From: Pseudomonadota bacterium
GTDB lineage: Bacteria; Pseudomonadota; Alphaproteobacteria; Rhodobacterales; Rhodobacteraceae
DNA length: 64,000 bases
NCBI GenBank assembly: GCA_021779835.1
Contig: JAJXZX010000013.1
Coordinates: forward strand, 1-64,000
Reading direction: 5' to 3'
How positions within the stretch are numbered: the stretch's first letter is position 1; each line of letters opens with the position of its first letter. Below the pieces are notes generated by a model. That model was not told the DNA's origin, did not search any database, and saw nothing but the letters and a program-made list of their open reading frames with translations. Below are positions 46,585 to 56,792 of the stretch, one piece after another. The position numbers were made by a program, and so were the translations under genes.

Positions 46585-47019
46585 TTAGCGTTTAACGAGC
46601 GCGTCGCGGATCTGCGTCAGCAGTTCTTCCTGCGTCGGGCCCTTGGGGGCATCGGCCGGAGCCGCCTCGCCCTTCTTGACCGCTGCGTCTTTCAGCTTGT
46701 TCACGCCCTTGACCAGCATGAACACCACGAAAGCGATGATCAGGAAGTTGATCACAGCGCTGATAAACGAACCGTAGGCGAACACCGCATTCCCGGCGTC
46801 GCGCGCGGCTTTCAGACTGGTGCCCGGGTCAACATGACCCTTCAACACAACGTACATATTCGAGAAGTCGATGCCACCGATGATCAGGCCGATGATCGGG
46901 TTGATCAGATCGGCAACCAACGACGCCACGATGGCCGTGAAGGCCGCGCCGATGATGATACCAACAGCAAGGTCCATAACATTGCCCTTGGCAATGAAGT
47001 CCCGAAATTCCTTGAGCAT
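46585..47019 (-). CDS. mscL: Large-conductance mechanosensitive channel
   Basis: The start at 47019 ([27 protein letters not shown]) is the family start. The 144-aa protein has two helices: the pore-lining TM1 with [17 protein letters not shown], and TM2 with [16 protein letters not shown] cytoplasmic helix (LTQIRDAL) ends the chain. It opens on hypo-osmotic shock. Confidence 0.96.
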   Translation of the reverse strand: MLKEFRDFIAKGNVMDLAVGIIIGAAFTAIVASLVADLINPIIGLIIGGIDFSNMYVVLKGHVDPGTSLKAARDAGNAVFAYGSFISAVINFLIIAFVVFMLVKGVNKLKDAAVKKGEAAPADAPKGPTQEELLTQIRDALVKR

Positions 47020-47171
47020 GCGTGTCCCCACTTGTTAATTGCCTACGCCATGCGTTTCCCGCACGTGCGCGCCACATAAATAACACTCTTTTAACTATAC
47101 AAAACCGGGAATCGTTGTGTCACAACGGGGAAATCCCACGATTTTCCACCATAAAGACAGGAAAATGACCC

Positions 47172-47873
47172 ATGCTCAGCCTTTCCGACTTCCCGATCAC
47201 GCGCAAATGGCCGCCGCGCAATCCTGACGCGATCCAGCTCTATTCGTTCCCGACCCCGAACGGCGTCAAAATCTCCATCGCGCTGGAAGAAACCGGGCTG
47301 CCCTATGATGCCCATACCGTCAATTTTTCGAAAAATGATCAGCTGTCACCAGAGTTTCTGTCGCTGAACCCCAACAACAAGATCCCGGCAATCATCGACC
47401 CGAATGGCCCCAACGGGCAGCCCTTCGCACTGTTCGAATCCGGCGCGATCCTGATGTATCTCGCCGCCAAGGCGAACCTTCTGCTGCCCCCGGACGCGTC
47501 CGAGCGTTATCAGGTTTTCCAATGGCTGATGTTTCAGGCCAGCAACATCGGCCCGATGTTCGGCCAGCTTGGCTATTTCCACACCTTCGCCGGCAAGGAA
47601 ATCGCAGACCGTCGCCCGGTCGAGCGATACACCGCCGAAAGCGCGCGCCTGTTGAAAGTGCTCGACACCCAGCTTGAGGGCCGCACCTGGATTGTCAGCA
47701 ACTACTCCATCGCCGACATCGCGATCTGCCCCTGGCTGCGCACCCTGCGCGATTTCTACAAAGCGGGCGACCTGACTGGCTGGGACAAGTTGAAAAACGT
47801 TCCCGCCTATCTCGACCGCTTCCTTGCCCGCCCCGCCGTGCAGCGCGGCCTGCTGATCCCGCCGACCGCGTAA
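47172..47873 (+). CDS. Glutathione S-transferase, YghU/Ure2p-like
   Basis: This 233-aa protein has a thioredoxin-like N-terminal half starting IQLYSFPTPNGVKISIALEE, with the TPNG loop of disulfide-bond oxidoreductase-type GSTs and an ESGAIL glutathione-binding segment. An all-helical C-terminal half (FQWLMFQASNIGPMFGQ…) follows. YghU members reduce organic hydroperoxides or disulfides. It lies alone before a repeat cluster. Confidence 0.9.
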   Translation: MLSLSDFPITRKWPPRNPDAIQLYSFPTPNGVKISIALEETGLPYDAHTVNFSKNDQLSPEFLSLNPNNKIPAIIDPNGPNGQPFALFESGAILMYLAAKANLLLPPDASERYQVFQWLMFQASNIGPMFGQLGYFHTFAGKEIADRRPVERYTAESARLLKVLDTQLEGRTWIVSNYSIADIAICPWLRTLRDFYKAGDLTGWDKLKNVPAYLDRFLARPAVQRGLLIPPTA

Positions 47874-47876
47874 TAT

Positions 47877-47963
47877 TTGCTTTGGCCGAAATATCCCCGC
47901 CGGAGGCATAGAAACTTCCTGTTCCGACAGCGTTCCTATGCCTCCGGCGGGAGTATTTTTGCC
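47877..47963. repeat. Two inverted copies of the CCTCCGGCGGGGATATTT element
   Basis: TTGCTTTGGCCGAAATATCC…GAGGCATA at 47877-47910 and its inverse TATGCCTCCGGCGGGAGTAT…GCC at 47938-47963 can pair to a hairpin over 20 bp, with a T-run after the second arm on the plus strand. It lies between the convergent GST and GMC genes, so it may double as a terminator. Confidence 0.75.
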
Positions 47964-47972
47964 AAGAAGAAA

Positions 47973-49571
47973 TCAACCCCGGATCATCGCCGCCGCGCGT
48001 TCCGCAATCATGATGGTGGGAGCGTTGGTGTTACCCCCCAACACGCGCGGCATGATCGAGGCATCGACCACCCGCAGCCCGTCAATCCCGTGCAGGCGTA
48101 GCGCCGGGTCCACCACCGCCATCGCATCGCGCCCCATGCGGCAGGTGCCGACCGGGTGATAGACCGTATCGGCGCGCGCGCGGATGTCGGCCTCCAGCGC
48201 CGCGTCGGACCCGTCATGCGGGTAAAACCGCGCGCCGCGCCAAGGCGTCATTGGGTCCGCCTCCATAATCGCCTCGGTAATCCGCGCGCCGGTTTTCAGC
48301 GCGGCTAGGTCGCCCGGCGCGGTCAGAAACCCCATGTCGATGCGCGGCGGCGACCCGGCGCGCGCATCCGACAGCCCCACACTGCCCCGGCTTTCCGGGC
48401 GCAGGATGCAGACATGGCAGGAATAGCCATCCGCCAGATGCAGCTTGCGCATATGCTCATCCACGATGCCAACCACGAAATGAAGCTGCAAATCCGGCCG
48501 CGCCAGATCGGGGCGCGAGCGGATAAACGCGCCGCCTTCCGCGAAGGGAGAGGCGAACATGCCCGTCCCATCCTTACGCCAGCGCAATCCCGCCTTGGCC
48601 AACCGCGCCAACCCACGCGGGTTCAGCCCCAACACATCCGGGCGAAGCGAGCGGTAGCTGAGGATATAGTCCAGATGGTCTTGCAGGTTCTGCCCCACCC
48701 CCGGCAGATCCTTGACCACCTTGATGCCATGCGCGCGCAACTCCGCCTCTGGCCCAATGCCCGACAGCATCAAAAGCTGGGGCGAGCCAAAGGCACCGCC
48801 CGAAACGATCACCTCGCGCCGCGTCTCCAGCCGCATCTGCCGCCCGCGCCGCCGCACCAAGGCCCCCACAGCGCGCCCGTCCTCCACTAGCACCTTCTCC
48901 GCCATCGTGCGCGTCAACACAGTCAGATTGGCCCGACCGAGGTACGGCAACAAATAAGCCGCCGCCGCCGAACAGCGCTCGCCCTTGCGCGGGCCGTCGA
49001 AGAACTGCGTGACCTGATACAGCCCCGCGCCCTCTTGCACCGCGCCGTTGAAATCCGCATTGTCAGGGATCTGCAATTTGCCGCAAGCCTCGATAAAGGC
49101 GCGGGAAATCTTGCGGGGCGCGTTTTGATCGGCGACCTGCAACGGACCCGCATCGCCATGCCAGGCATCCGCGCCGCGCTGGTTGCGTTCAAACCGCAGG
49201 AACCACTGCGCAACCGACGCCCAGTCCCAGCCCTCGGCCCCGAGATCAGCCCATTCATCGTAATCGGCCCGGTGCCCGCGCACATAGAGCATCGCATTGA
49301 TCGCGCTCGACCCGCCCAGCGCACGCCCGCGCGGCTGAAAGCCACGCCGCCCGTTCAGCCCCGGCTGTGGCACCGTCTTCAGCGCCCAATTGTTGATCTT
49401 GGGTCGGCCAGAGATCATTGCCGCGACCATGGCCGGCGCGCGGATAAAGATGTCGTTGCCGCCGCCGCCCGCCTCGACCAGACAGACCGTCACCGACGCA
49501 TCCTCGGACAGCCGCGCCGCCAGCACCGCGCCCGCCGATCCGCCGCCCAGGATCACATAATCGAACTGCAT
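47973..49571 (-). CDS. GMC-family FAD oxidoreductase (choline dehydrogenase-like)
   Basis: This 532-aa protein starts MQFDYVILGGGSAGAVLAARLSED, the FAD-binding motif. It has the GMC signatures GRALGGSSAINAMLYVRGH and VSGGAFGSPQLLMLSGIG, plus the C-terminal catalytic block YHPVGTCRMG and GGNTNAPTIMIAERAA. Related enzymes oxidise choline, aliphatic alcohols or polyols. No betaine gene is near, so the substrate is unassigned. Confidence 0.9.
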   Translation of the reverse strand: MQFDYVILGGGSAGAVLAARLSEDASVTVCLVEAGGGGNDIFIRAPAMVAAMISGRPKINNWALKTVPQPGLNGRRGFQPRGRALGGSSAINAMLYVRGHRADYDEWADLGAEGWDWASVAQWFLRFERNQRGADAWHGDAGPLQVADQNAPRKISRAFIEACGKLQIPDNADFNGAVQEGAGLYQVTQFFDGPRKGERCSAAAAYLLPYLGRANLTVLTRTMAEKVLVEDGRAVGALVRRRGRQMRLETRREVIVSGGAFGSPQLLMLSGIGPEAELRAHGIKVVKDLPGVGQNLQDHLDYILSYRSLRPDVLGLNPRGLARLAKAGLRWRKDGTGMFASPFAEGGAFIRSRPDLARPDLQLHFVVGIVDEHMRKLHLADGYSCHVCILRPESRGSVGLSDARAGSPPRIDMGFLTAPGDLAALKTGARITEAIMEADPMTPWRGARFYPHDGSDAALEADIRARADTVYHPVGTCRMGRDAMAVVDPALRLHGIDGLRVVDASIMPRVLGGNTNAPTIMIAERAAAMIRG

Positions 49572-49638
49572 GAGGGCCCCCCGTTTCCGGGGCAGCCTAA
49601 GCGGTCGCCATAATACCGCAAGCCTTACGCGGCGTCGC

Positions 49639-52059
49639 CTATCCGCGCAGCACGCCGCCGGTTGCCTTGGCCACCTTCTCGACGATCTTCGCAGCGACCA
49701 GCGCAATATCCTCGTCGGTCAGCGTCTTATCGACCGGCTGCAACCGCACCGCGATGGCAAGCGACTTTTTCCCCGCCCCCATCTGCGCTTCGGCCTTTTC
49801 GCCCGCGAATTCGTCAAACACCGAGACCCGCTCGATCAGCACCTTGTCCGCGCCCTGTGCCGCATTTACCAGCGTCAGCGCCTCAACCTTTGCATCAACG
49901 ACAAAGGCGAAATCGCGCTCCACCGCCTGCAATCCCGACATTGCCAGCGCGGGCCGCGTTGTGGTCTTGGTTTTCGGCAGCGGCACATTGGCGATCAGGA
50001 CGGTGAATGCCACCACCGGCCCTTTCACATCCAGCGCGCGCAGCACCTTCGGGTGCAATTCGCCAAACGTCGCCATCATATTCGGGCCGAGCGCCATCGC
50101 GCCCGACCGCCCCGGATGCCACCATCCGGCCACCTTTCGCCCGACCTGCATCTTGGCAGGCGCACCCAAGGCCGCCAGCACCGCCTCGGCATCCGCCTTG
50201 GCGTCGTAAAGATCCACCGAGCGGCGCGCCCCAAACGGATCACGCGGCCCCGTGGCGCCGACAAGGATGCCGGTCGCCTGCAAGTGCTGCTCGCCCGGCT
50301 CGCCGCCGTGGAAGGCAGGCCCTACCTCGAACAGCGCCATATCCATGAAGCCGCGCGCCTGATTGCGCGCCGCCGCCTGCAACAGCCCCGGTAACAGGTC
50401 GGGCCGCAGATGCGTCATCTCGGACGAAATCGGGTTTTCCACCCGCACCGCCTCGGTGCCGCCGCCAAACAGCGCCGCCGACGCGCCGTCGATAAAGCTG
50501 TAGGTCACGCATTCATTATAGCCCAGCGCCGCAATCATCCGCCGCGCCGCTTTCTCGCGCATCTGCAACGGCGTCAGGATCGGCTTCGGCACGCCCACTT
50601 GCGCGCGCGCCATTGGTCGGCCCACCAGCTTGGTCAGGCTTGCCACCCGCGCGATTTCCTCGACCAGATCGGCCTCACCCAGCACATCCGGGCGCCAGGT
50701 CGGCGGCGTCGCCATATCGCCCGCCAGCGTAAAGCCTAAAGCCTCCAGCGTCGCGCGCTGCTCTGCCTCGGGGATGTCCATCCCCACCAGTGACTGCACC
50801 CGCGCCGGGTCCAGCTTGTAGGCGCGCGACACATCCGGCACCGCGCCATCCATTACCACCTCAGAAGCCTCGCCGCCGCACAGATCCACTACCATGCGCG
50901 TTGCCAGCTCCAGCCCCGGCAGGGTGAACGCCGGGTCCACGCCCCGCTCAAACCGATAGCGCGCGTCAGAGTTGATCTTCAACGCACGCCCGGTGGTCGC
51001 CACCGTGATCGGGTCCCAATAGGCGCTTTCCAAAAACACGTCGGTCGTGGTGTCAGAGCAGCCCGAAACCTCGCCCCCCATCACCCCGGCAATCGACTCC
51101 GGCTGCTCGGCGTCCGAAATCACCATCATCCCCGGACGGAAGGTGTAGGTCTTGCCGTCCAATGCCAGCAACTCCTCGCCACCCTTGGCCGGATGGATGC
51201 GCAAGACGCCGCCCGCCACCTTCGCCAGGTCAAACACGTGCAGGGGTCGGTTCTGGTCAAAGGTAAAGAAGTTGGTGATATCGACGAGGGCCGAAATCGG
51301 CCGCAACCCGATCGCCTTCAGCCGCGCCTGCAACCACGCCGGCGACGGCCCGTTCTTCACGCCGCAGATCACCCGCCCGGCAAACAGGGGGCAGCCTTTT
51401 TCCTTCAACGCCGGATCAATCGTCACCGTGACCGGCGAGGCGAACGAGCCCTTCACCGCCTCAACCACCTGCGGCTTCAACCGCCCCAGGCCCCGCGCCG
51501 CCAGATCGCGCGCGATGCCGCGCACGCCCAGCGCATCGGGGCGGTTCGGCGTGATCTTGATGTAGATCATCGGGTCGTTGACGCCCTTGTAGTCGATAAA
51601 CCGCATTCCCAACGGCGCATCGGCGGGTAGGTCGATGATCCCATCGTGATCGTCCGACAGCTCCAGCTCGCGCTCGGAACACAGCATCCCGTTTGACTCG
51701 ACGCCGCGGATCACGCCCGGTTTCAAATCGACGCCCGTGCCCGGCACAAAGGTGCCCACCGGCGCGAAAACCCCAACCAACCCGGTCCGCGCATTCGGCG
51801 CACCACAGACCACCTGCACCTCAACCCCCGTCGAGCCCGGCCCGCCCGGAAAGGTCTCGACCCGGCACAGACGCAGACGATCCGCGTTCGGATGCGGCAC
51901 CGCCTCGATCACCCGGCAGATGCGGAACGCGCCCAGTGTATCGGCGGGGTTCACCACCTCTTCCACTTCCAGACCCAGATCGGTCAGTGCATACAGGATC
52001 TCGTCAAGTGAGGCCTCGGTTTCGAGGTGATCCTTAAGCCAGGACAGGGTGAATTTCAT
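49639..52059 (-). CDS. pheT: Phenylalanine-tRNA ligase beta subunit
   Basis: This 806-aa protein starts MKFTLSWLKDHLETEASLDEILYALTDLGLEVE and contains an EMAP/tRNA-binding domain (ICRVIEAVPHPNADRLRLCRV…), the B5 and B3/4 editing modules and a C-terminal ferredoxin-fold anticodon-binding domain (AMSGLQAVERDFAFVVD). It pairs with PheS to charge tRNA-Phe. In this genome pheS lies about 0.9 kb upstream, with at least one unrelated gene between. Confidence 0.95.
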   Translation of the reverse strand: MKFTLSWLKDHLETEASLDEILYALTDLGLEVEEVVNPADTLGAFRICRVIEAVPHPNADRLRLCRVETFPGGPGSTGVEVQVVCGAPNARTGLVGVFAPVGTFVPGTGVDLKPGVIRGVESNGMLCSERELELSDDHDGIIDLPADAPLGMRFIDYKGVNDPMIYIKITPNRPDALGVRGIARDLAARGLGRLKPQVVEAVKGSFASPVTVTIDPALKEKGCPLFAGRVICGVKNGPSPAWLQARLKAIGLRPISALVDITNFFTFDQNRPLHVFDLAKVAGGVLRIHPAKGGEELLALDGKTYTFRPGMMVISDAEQPESIAGVMGGEVSGCSDTTTDVFLESAYWDPITVATTGRALKINSDARYRFERGVDPAFTLPGLELATRMVVDLCGGEASEVVMDGAVPDVSRAYKLDPARVQSLVGMDIPEAEQRATLEALGFTLAGDMATPPTWRPDVLGEADLVEEIARVASLTKLVGRPMARAQVGVPKPILTPLQMREKAARRMIAALGYNECVTYSFIDGASAALFGGGTEAVRVENPISSEMTHLRPDLLPGLLQAAARNQARGFMDMALFEVGPAFHGGEPGEQHLQATGILVGATGPRDPFGARRSVDLYDAKADAEAVLAALGAPAKMQVGRKVAGWWHPGRSGAMALGPNMMATFGELHPKVLRALDVKGPVVAFTVLIANVPLPKTKTTTRPALAMSGLQAVERDFAFVVDAKVEALTLVNAAQGADKVLIERVSVFDEFAGEKAEAQMGAGKKSLAIAVRLQPVDKTLTDEDIALVAAKIVEKVAKATGGVLRG

Positions 52060-52228
52060 CGCGGGAACCTCGGGTTTTTATGCGCCCTGCGGCTTAACGC
52101 AAAGCGGCTAAAAGGGAAAGAGGCGCGGCAAACACCGCGCCCCCGATTTCCACATCGGAAACGGTGAGTTGCCCCTCAGGCGCAACAAATCTCACGCTTT
52201 CCCTAGCGTAATGGGCTAGAAAAATGGC

Positions 52229-52384
52229 ATGGAGAACATGCTCGACATACCCAAGGACCGCAAACGCCTGAACATAGGGATGCTCTGCACCCTTATGGGC
52301 GCGACGATGTTGCTGATGCTGACAGCTTACGCGCGCCCAGCCGCACAGCAGAGAGTTCAAGCCCCGCAGGCAATCAACCGCTAA
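52229..52384 (+). CDS. Putative small membrane protein opposite the pheST gap
   Basis: A 51-aa ORF (MENMLDIPKDRKRLNIGMLC…) with one hydrophobic stretch (GMLCTLMGATMLLMLTAYA) lies in the gap between pheT and the hypothetical gene, on the opposite strand. A GGAG site lies only at an alternative internal ATG (52238). No homologue is known to me. It could be chance, given the short length. Confidence 0.3.
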   Translation: MENMLDIPKDRKRLNIGMLCTLMGATMLLMLTAYARPAAQQRVQAPQAINR

Positions 52385-52409
52385 CGGGTGACTACCCAAG
52401 TTGGCGCGC

Positions 52410-52814
52410 TTACAGCCCGACGATTTTCAGCAAGATCACCGTCGCCGCCGCGACCGCCGCTGGAATAACCACCGAATTCATCGCAAAACGGTTGGGTTCC
52501 GCCAGCGCGACACCGCCGAAATCGCGCGTCCCCCGTAGCGCTTCGACGCGCCCGCTGCGCCGCTTGCTGGCCTTGGTCTGACCGCGCTCGCTCAGCGCGT
52601 AATAGACGATCTCACCCACCACCGCCTTTTCCTCGACCAGTCCCGAGGCTTTCAGCTTGGTCATCACCGCCCGCGTCGTGCGGTCAAAGATCATCGCGCG
52701 CGGCGCGCTCGCATCTTTGGTGCTGACCATCGGCACCATCGAAAACGCGACACCGTCGCCCTCGTCATGATCGGCGAGAATACCCAACAGCTTCTTTTCG
52801 TCCATCACGTCCAT
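52410..52814 (-). CDS. Hypothetical protein between pheS and pheT, winged-helix-like with C-terminal anchor
   Basis: This 134-aa protein has an N-terminal region resembling a winged helix (MTKLKASGLVEEKAVVGEIVYYALSERGQ), a basic linker (KASKRRSGRVEALRG) and a C-terminal membrane helix (SVVIPAAVAAATVILLKIVGL). The function is unknown. It lies between pheS and pheT in the same direction, an unusual insert in a normally adjacent pair. A weak ribosome site precedes it. Confidence 0.65.
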   Translation of the reverse strand: MDVMDEKKLLGILADHDEGDGVAFSMVPMVSTKDASAPRAMIFDRTTRAVMTKLKASGLVEEKAVVGEIVYYALSERGQTKASKRRSGRVEALRGTRDFGGVALAEPNRFAMNSVVIPAAVAAATVILLKIVGL

Positions 52815-52939
52815 CGTGCCACCCGCTCAAAAGCTTCTTATGCGGCGCGATATCAGATCGCAGCCCGCTCTTTAAGGCCGATCAGATACATCGATTAGAA
52901 CTGGCAGAAAAGAGCCGACAACAGCGCCAAACGCTTAGT

Positions 52940-54022
52940 TTACCGGCTCAACCCGCCCGGCAACCCCGGCATATCCAGCGCCGCGAACCCATAGTGCCGC
53001 AACCAGCGCAGATCGCTTTCAAAGAAAGCGCGCAGATCGGGGATGCCGTATTTCAACATGGCGATCCGGTCGATGCCCATGCCAAAGGCAAAGCCCTGCC
53101 ACTGGCTTGCATCCACCCCGGCAGCGGCCAGCACCTTGGGATGCACCATGCCCGACCCAAGGATCTCCATCCAGCTATCACCCTCGCCGATCTTCAGCTG
53201 CCCCCCCGCCCAGGAACAGCGGATATCAACCTCCGCCGACGGCTCGGTGAACGGGAAATGGCTGGCACGGAAACGCAGATCGACATGATCGACCTCAAAG
53301 AACGCGCGGCAGAACTCTTCCAGCACCCATTTCAGGTTCGCCATCGACAGGTTCTTGTCGATTGCCAGCCCCTCGACCTGATGGAACATCGGCGAATGGG
53401 TCTGGTCCATGTCCATGCGGTAAACGCGGCCCGGCGCGATCACCCGGATCGGCGCGCCCTTTTCCGTCATCGCCCGGATCTGCACCGGGCTGGTATGCGT
53501 GCGCAACACATGCGGCGGGCGGGTGTCGCCCTCGGCGCGCGCCATAAAGAACGTGTCATGCTCCTGCCGCGCCGGATGCTCTGGTGGAATGTTCAGCGCG
53601 TCAAAATTGAACCAGTCGCTTTCCACCTGCGGCCCCTCGGCCACCGAGAATCCCATGTCGGCGAAGATCGCTGTCAGCTCTTCCATCACCTGACTGACCG
53701 GATGGATCGTCCCCACCCGCCGCGCCCGACCCGGCAGCGTCACGTCCAGCCACTCCGCCGCCAGCCGCGCGTCCAGCGCCAAATCGCCCAGCGCCGCCTT
53801 CTTCGCGCGCAACGCCGCGTCAATCTCGTCCTTCAGCGCGTTCAGCGCCGGCCCCGCCACCTGCCGCTCGTCCGGGCTCATCCCGCCCAACTCGCGCATC
53901 TTCAGACTGACCTCGCCCTTCTTGCCCAAGGCGGCAAGGCGCAACTCTTCCAGCCCGCCCTCGTCGGCAGCGCCAGAAATCGCGGTCAGGTATTTGGCTT
54001 TCAGATCAGACAGGGCGTCCAT
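52940..54022 (-). CDS. pheS: Phenylalanine-tRNA ligase alpha subunit
   Basis: This 360-aa class II synthetase starts [18 protein letters not shown] and has the class II motifs: motif 1 around [22 protein letters not shown], motif 2 with [21 protein letters not shown], and motif 3 [26 protein letters not shown]. It lies downstream of rpmI-rplT, the common infC-linked translational group order. Confidence 0.96.
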   Translation of the reverse strand: MDALSDLKAKYLTAISGAADEGGLEELRLAALGKKGEVSLKMRELGGMSPDERQVAGPALNALKDEIDAALRAKKAALGDLALDARLAAEWLDVTLPGRARRVGTIHPVSQVMEELTAIFADMGFSVAEGPQVESDWFNFDALNIPPEHPARQEHDTFFMARAEGDTRPPHVLRTHTSPVQIRAMTEKGAPIRVIAPGRVYRMDMDQTHSPMFHQVEGLAIDKNLSMANLKWVLEEFCRAFFEVDHVDLRFRASHFPFTEPSAEVDIRCSWAGGQLKIGEGDSWMEILGSGMVHPKVLAAAGVDASQWQGFAFGMGIDRIAMLKYGIPDLRAFFESDLRWLRHYGFAALDMPGLPGGLSR

Positions 54023-54095
54023 CGCGGGCTCCGGGATATGTGCGGCCCCCTGCTACAAAGCGCGGGGGTCAATTGCAAGCGGCTGGACGAGCGGC

Positions 54096-54185
54096 GCGCC
54101 TCCGGCGGGGATATTTGGCCCAAAGCAATTGGAAAAACCCGCGCCCTTACCCTTGCTTTGGTCGAAATATCCCCGCCGGAGGCGC
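54096..54185. repeat. Two near-perfect inverted copies of the 33-bp intergenic element
   Basis: A 33-bp arm (54096-54128, GCGCCTCCGGCGGGGATATT then TGGCCCAAAGCAA) is repeated inverted at 54153-54185 with 31 of 33 bases matching. The 24-bp centre could be the loop of a large hairpin. It lies in the pheS-rplT gap, ahead of the rplT terminator. Confidence 0.85.
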
Positions 54186-54198
54186 AGGCCGACAAAGT

Positions 54199-54230
54199 AA
54201 AACCCCGCGCGATTGTCTCGCACGGGGTTT
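54199..54230 (-). terminator. Rho-independent terminator of rplT
   Basis: On the minus strand AACCCCGTGCG pairs with CGCGCGGGGTT around AGACAAT and is followed by TTACTTT. It sits 26 bases past the rplT stop. Confidence 0.8.
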
Positions 54231-54255
54231 CAAATCCCAAAACCGTCCCGAAAGA

Positions 54256-54621
54256 TCAGGCGGCGAGCGCAGCTTGCGCCTTGGCAACGATCGCACCGAA
54301 CGCTTCGGGCTCGTTCACGGCCAGATCGGCCAGAACCTTGCGGTCCACTTCGATCCCCGTGACCGTCAGCGCGTTGATGAAACGCGAATAGGTCAGCGTC
54401 GGGTCGATGGCGCGGCAACCTGCGTTGATACGCTGGATCCACAGCGCGCGGAAGTTACGCTTGCGCGTCTTGCGGTCGCGGGTCGCATATTGGTTGGCCT
54501 TGTCGACCGCCTGGGTGGCGGTACGGAAGTTACGGCTGCGGTTGCCATAATAGCCCTTCGCAGCGTCGATAACTTTCTTGTGCGAGGCGTGGGTGACTTT
54601 ACCGGATTTAACGCGTGACAT
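54256..54621 (-). CDS. rplT: 50S ribosomal protein L20
   Basis: This 121-aa basic protein starts [33 protein letters not shown] and has the conserved [23 protein letters not shown] block. It assembles early on 23S rRNA and follows rpmI with twelve bases between. Confidence 0.97.
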   Translation of the reverse strand: MSRVKSGKVTHASHKKVIDAAKGYYGNRSRNFRTATQAVDKANQYATRDRKTRKRNFRALWIQRINAGCRAIDPTLTYSRFINALTVTGIEVDRKVLADLAVNEPEAFGAIVAKAQAALAA

Positions 54622-54633
54622 TTTCCAAGCTCC

Positions 54634-54834
54634 TCAGCGGTCGTAGGGCATGTATTTCTTGACGATCTTGGCATCCGATTCACACAGAATCATCGTGCCG
54701 CGCGCGTCGCGAATGAACTTGGTGGTCCGCTTGATCATTCCGTGGCGTTTGCCGGCGGGGCCGGATTTCACCTTTCCGGATGCGGTCATCGAAAAACGCT
54801 TCTTCGCGCTCGACTTGGTCTTCATCTTGGGCAT
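54634..54834 (-). CDS. rpmI: 50S ribosomal protein L35
   Basis: The start at 54834 ([14 protein letters not shown]) is standard and has GAGGAG six bases before it, giving 66 aa. The open frame to 54882 has no family support. It precedes rplT in the normal rpmI-rplT order. Confidence 0.97.
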   Translation of the reverse strand: MPKMKTKSSAKKRFSMTASGKVKSGPAGKRHGMIKRTTKFIRDARGTMILCESDAKIVKKYMPYDR

Positions 54835-54950
54835 TTCCATCTCCTCTTTCGAGTGGTTAACGCGCGACTCGGCATGCCACATTGGCCGGACGCGCGGGAA
54901 TAAGAAAGCGCCGTATAAGGGCGCCTCAACAGGCTGGCAAGGGGAAAACG

Positions 54951-55175
54951 TCAGTTAACCACATGTCCGACAATGCGGATCGTTGCAAACGGCAACGAGG
55001 CCGGGCCATAGGCTATGCCGCTGCGCAGCTCTGCAAAAACCACGCAAGCGATAGCCGCCAGCGCCAGACCGACCCCCGCGCGCGACAGCGTATGGTCTAC
55101 ATTTGCGGCAAGAAAGGCGATGATTGCCAGTCCCCCGAGGGCGCACCCAAGCACGAAAAACACATCGGTTAGCAT
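54951..55175 (-). CDS. Small two-helix membrane protein next to pyk
   Basis: A 74-aa protein with two hydrophobic segments ([22 protein letters not shown] and [21 protein letters not shown]). No named family is recognised. It lies 34 bases downstream of pyk on the same strand, so it is probably co-transcribed. A GGGAGG site precedes its start. Confidence 0.6.
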   Translation of the reverse strand: MLTDVFFVLGCALGGLAIIAFLAANVDHTLSRAGVGLALAAIACVVFAELRSGIAYGPASLPFATIRIVGHVVN

Positions 55176-55209
55176 GCCGGACCTCCCTTCGGGGGATAGC
55201 TTTGCTTAA

Positions 55210-56655
55210 CTATTCAGGTTCCGAGCGATAGATCAAGCGTTCCATACAGGGCGCCACACGCAGGATGTTGGTAGTGCCGGGCACGTTGAACGGCACACCA
55301 GCCGTCACCACGATCTGATCGGTCTCAACGGCAAAGTCGTATTTCACGGCCGCACGCACCGCCGAAATCACCGCACCTTTAAAGCGTTCCTGCTCTTCCG
55401 TCATCACGCAGGTCGTGCCCCAAGTCAGGCACAGCCGACGCGCGGTTGCGACCAGTGGCGTCAGCGCGATGATCGGCACACGCGGACGTTCGCGCGCCAC
55501 CAGACCCACCGTGGTCCCCGACTGGCTGAAGCAGCAGATCGCCTTGATGTCCGTCGTCTCGGCAATTTCACGCGCCGCGGCTACAATGCCATCGGCAACC
55601 GTCTTCCGTTCAGCACGGCGAGAGCTTTCGATGACCTCGCGATACGTCGGGTCGCTTTCGACCGAAATCGCCACGTTGTTCATCGTGGTGACCGCCTCGA
55701 TCGGGTATTTCCCCGCCGCGGATTCCGCCGACAGCATCACCGCATCGGCGCCTTCGTAAATCGCCGTCGCCACGTCAGACACTTCGGCCCGCGTCGGCAC
55801 CGGTGATTCGATCATCGATTCCAGCATCTGCGTCGCCACGATCACCGGCTTTGCCGCCGCCCGGCACGCACGCACCAGACGTTTCTGGATCGGCGGCACG
55901 GCTTGCACCGGCAGTTCCACGCCCAGATCGCCGCGCGCCACCATAATGCCATCCGACACCGCAAGGATTTCGGCAAACGACTTCACGGCCGAGGGTTTTT
56001 CGATCTTCGACAGGATGCTCGCGCGCCCCTTCGCCAGATCGCGCGCCTCGGTGACGTCCGCCGCCCGCTGCACGAAACTCAGCGCCAGCCAGTCCACGCC
56101 CAGCTCGCACGCAAATTCCAGATCCTTGCGGTCCTTCTCCGACAGCGCGGCCAGCGGCAGCACCACGTCGGGCACGTTCACGCCCTTGCGGTTGGAAATC
56201 GCGCCGCCCACTTCAACGGTGCAATTGGCGAAATCCGGACCGCAAGTCACGACTTTCAGCCGGATCTTGCCGTCATTGACCAAAAGCGAGGCCCCAGGCT
56301 CCAGCGCCTCGAAAATCTCGCGGTGCGGCAGACAAACGCGGGTTGCGTCGCCGTCCTTGGGGTCCAGATCCAGCCGGAATGCCTGCCCTTCGGCCAGATC
56401 GACCGGCCCGTTGGCAAAGGTGCCCACGCGCAGTTTCGGCCCCTGAAGGTCGGCGAGGATGGCGATCGGGCGATCCAGATCGGCCTCGATCTTGCGGATG
56501 ATGCGATGGCGCGCTGCGATATCGTCATGCGTGCCGTGGCTCATGTTCAGGCGGAACACATCGGCGCCCGCCTCGAACAAAGCGCGGATGGTGTCGTAAT
56601 CACTTGAAGCCGGGCCCAAAGTGGCCACGATCTTCACATTTCGAAGGCGTCTCAT
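55210..56655 (-). CDS. pyk: Pyruvate kinase
   Basis: This 481-aa protein starts MRRLRNVKIVATLGPASSDYDTIRALFEAGADVFRLNMSHG. It has the catalytic lysine block SKIEKPSAVKSFAEIL, metal site MVARGDLGVE, and the C-terminal domain for allostery. It makes pyruvate and ATP from phosphoenolpyruvate. The promoter lies in the 137-bp gap to the divergent amidohydrolase gene. Confidence 0.96.
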   Translation of the reverse strand: MRRLRNVKIVATLGPASSDYDTIRALFEAGADVFRLNMSHGTHDDIAARHRIIRKIEADLDRPIAILADLQGPKLRVGTFANGPVDLAEGQAFRLDLDPKDGDATRVCLPHREIFEALEPGASLLVNDGKIRLKVVTCGPDFANCTVEVGGAISNRKGVNVPDVVLPLAALSEKDRKDLEFACELGVDWLALSFVQRAADVTEARDLAKGRASILSKIEKPSAVKSFAEILAVSDGIMVARGDLGVELPVQAVPPIQKRLVRACRAAAKPVIVATQMLESMIESPVPTRAEVSDVATAIYEGADAVMLSAESAAGKYPIEAVTTMNNVAISVESDPTYREVIESSRRAERKTVADGIVAAAREIAETTDIKAICCFSQSGTTVGLVARERPRVPIIALTPLVATARRLCLTWGTTCVMTEEQERFKGAVISAVRAAVKYDFAVETDQIVVTAGVPFNVPGTTNILRVAPCMERLIYRSEPE

Positions 56656-56792
56656 GCTGCCTCGTTCCTTGTGTCAAATTCATGTGGGTCGGTGGGCCGA
56701 TGCCTCTATGGCGGAATTCGCCCCCCGGAGCAACTGGCGCTTTCGGCTTAGGCGCACTAAACCGTGCCCTGACACGAACAGGTGACAAAGAC

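Noticed and set aside
52094-52399. 101-aa minus-strand frame after pheT
   Set aside because: No ribosome site or domain; it overlaps the small plus-strand ORF and reads as chance open sequence.
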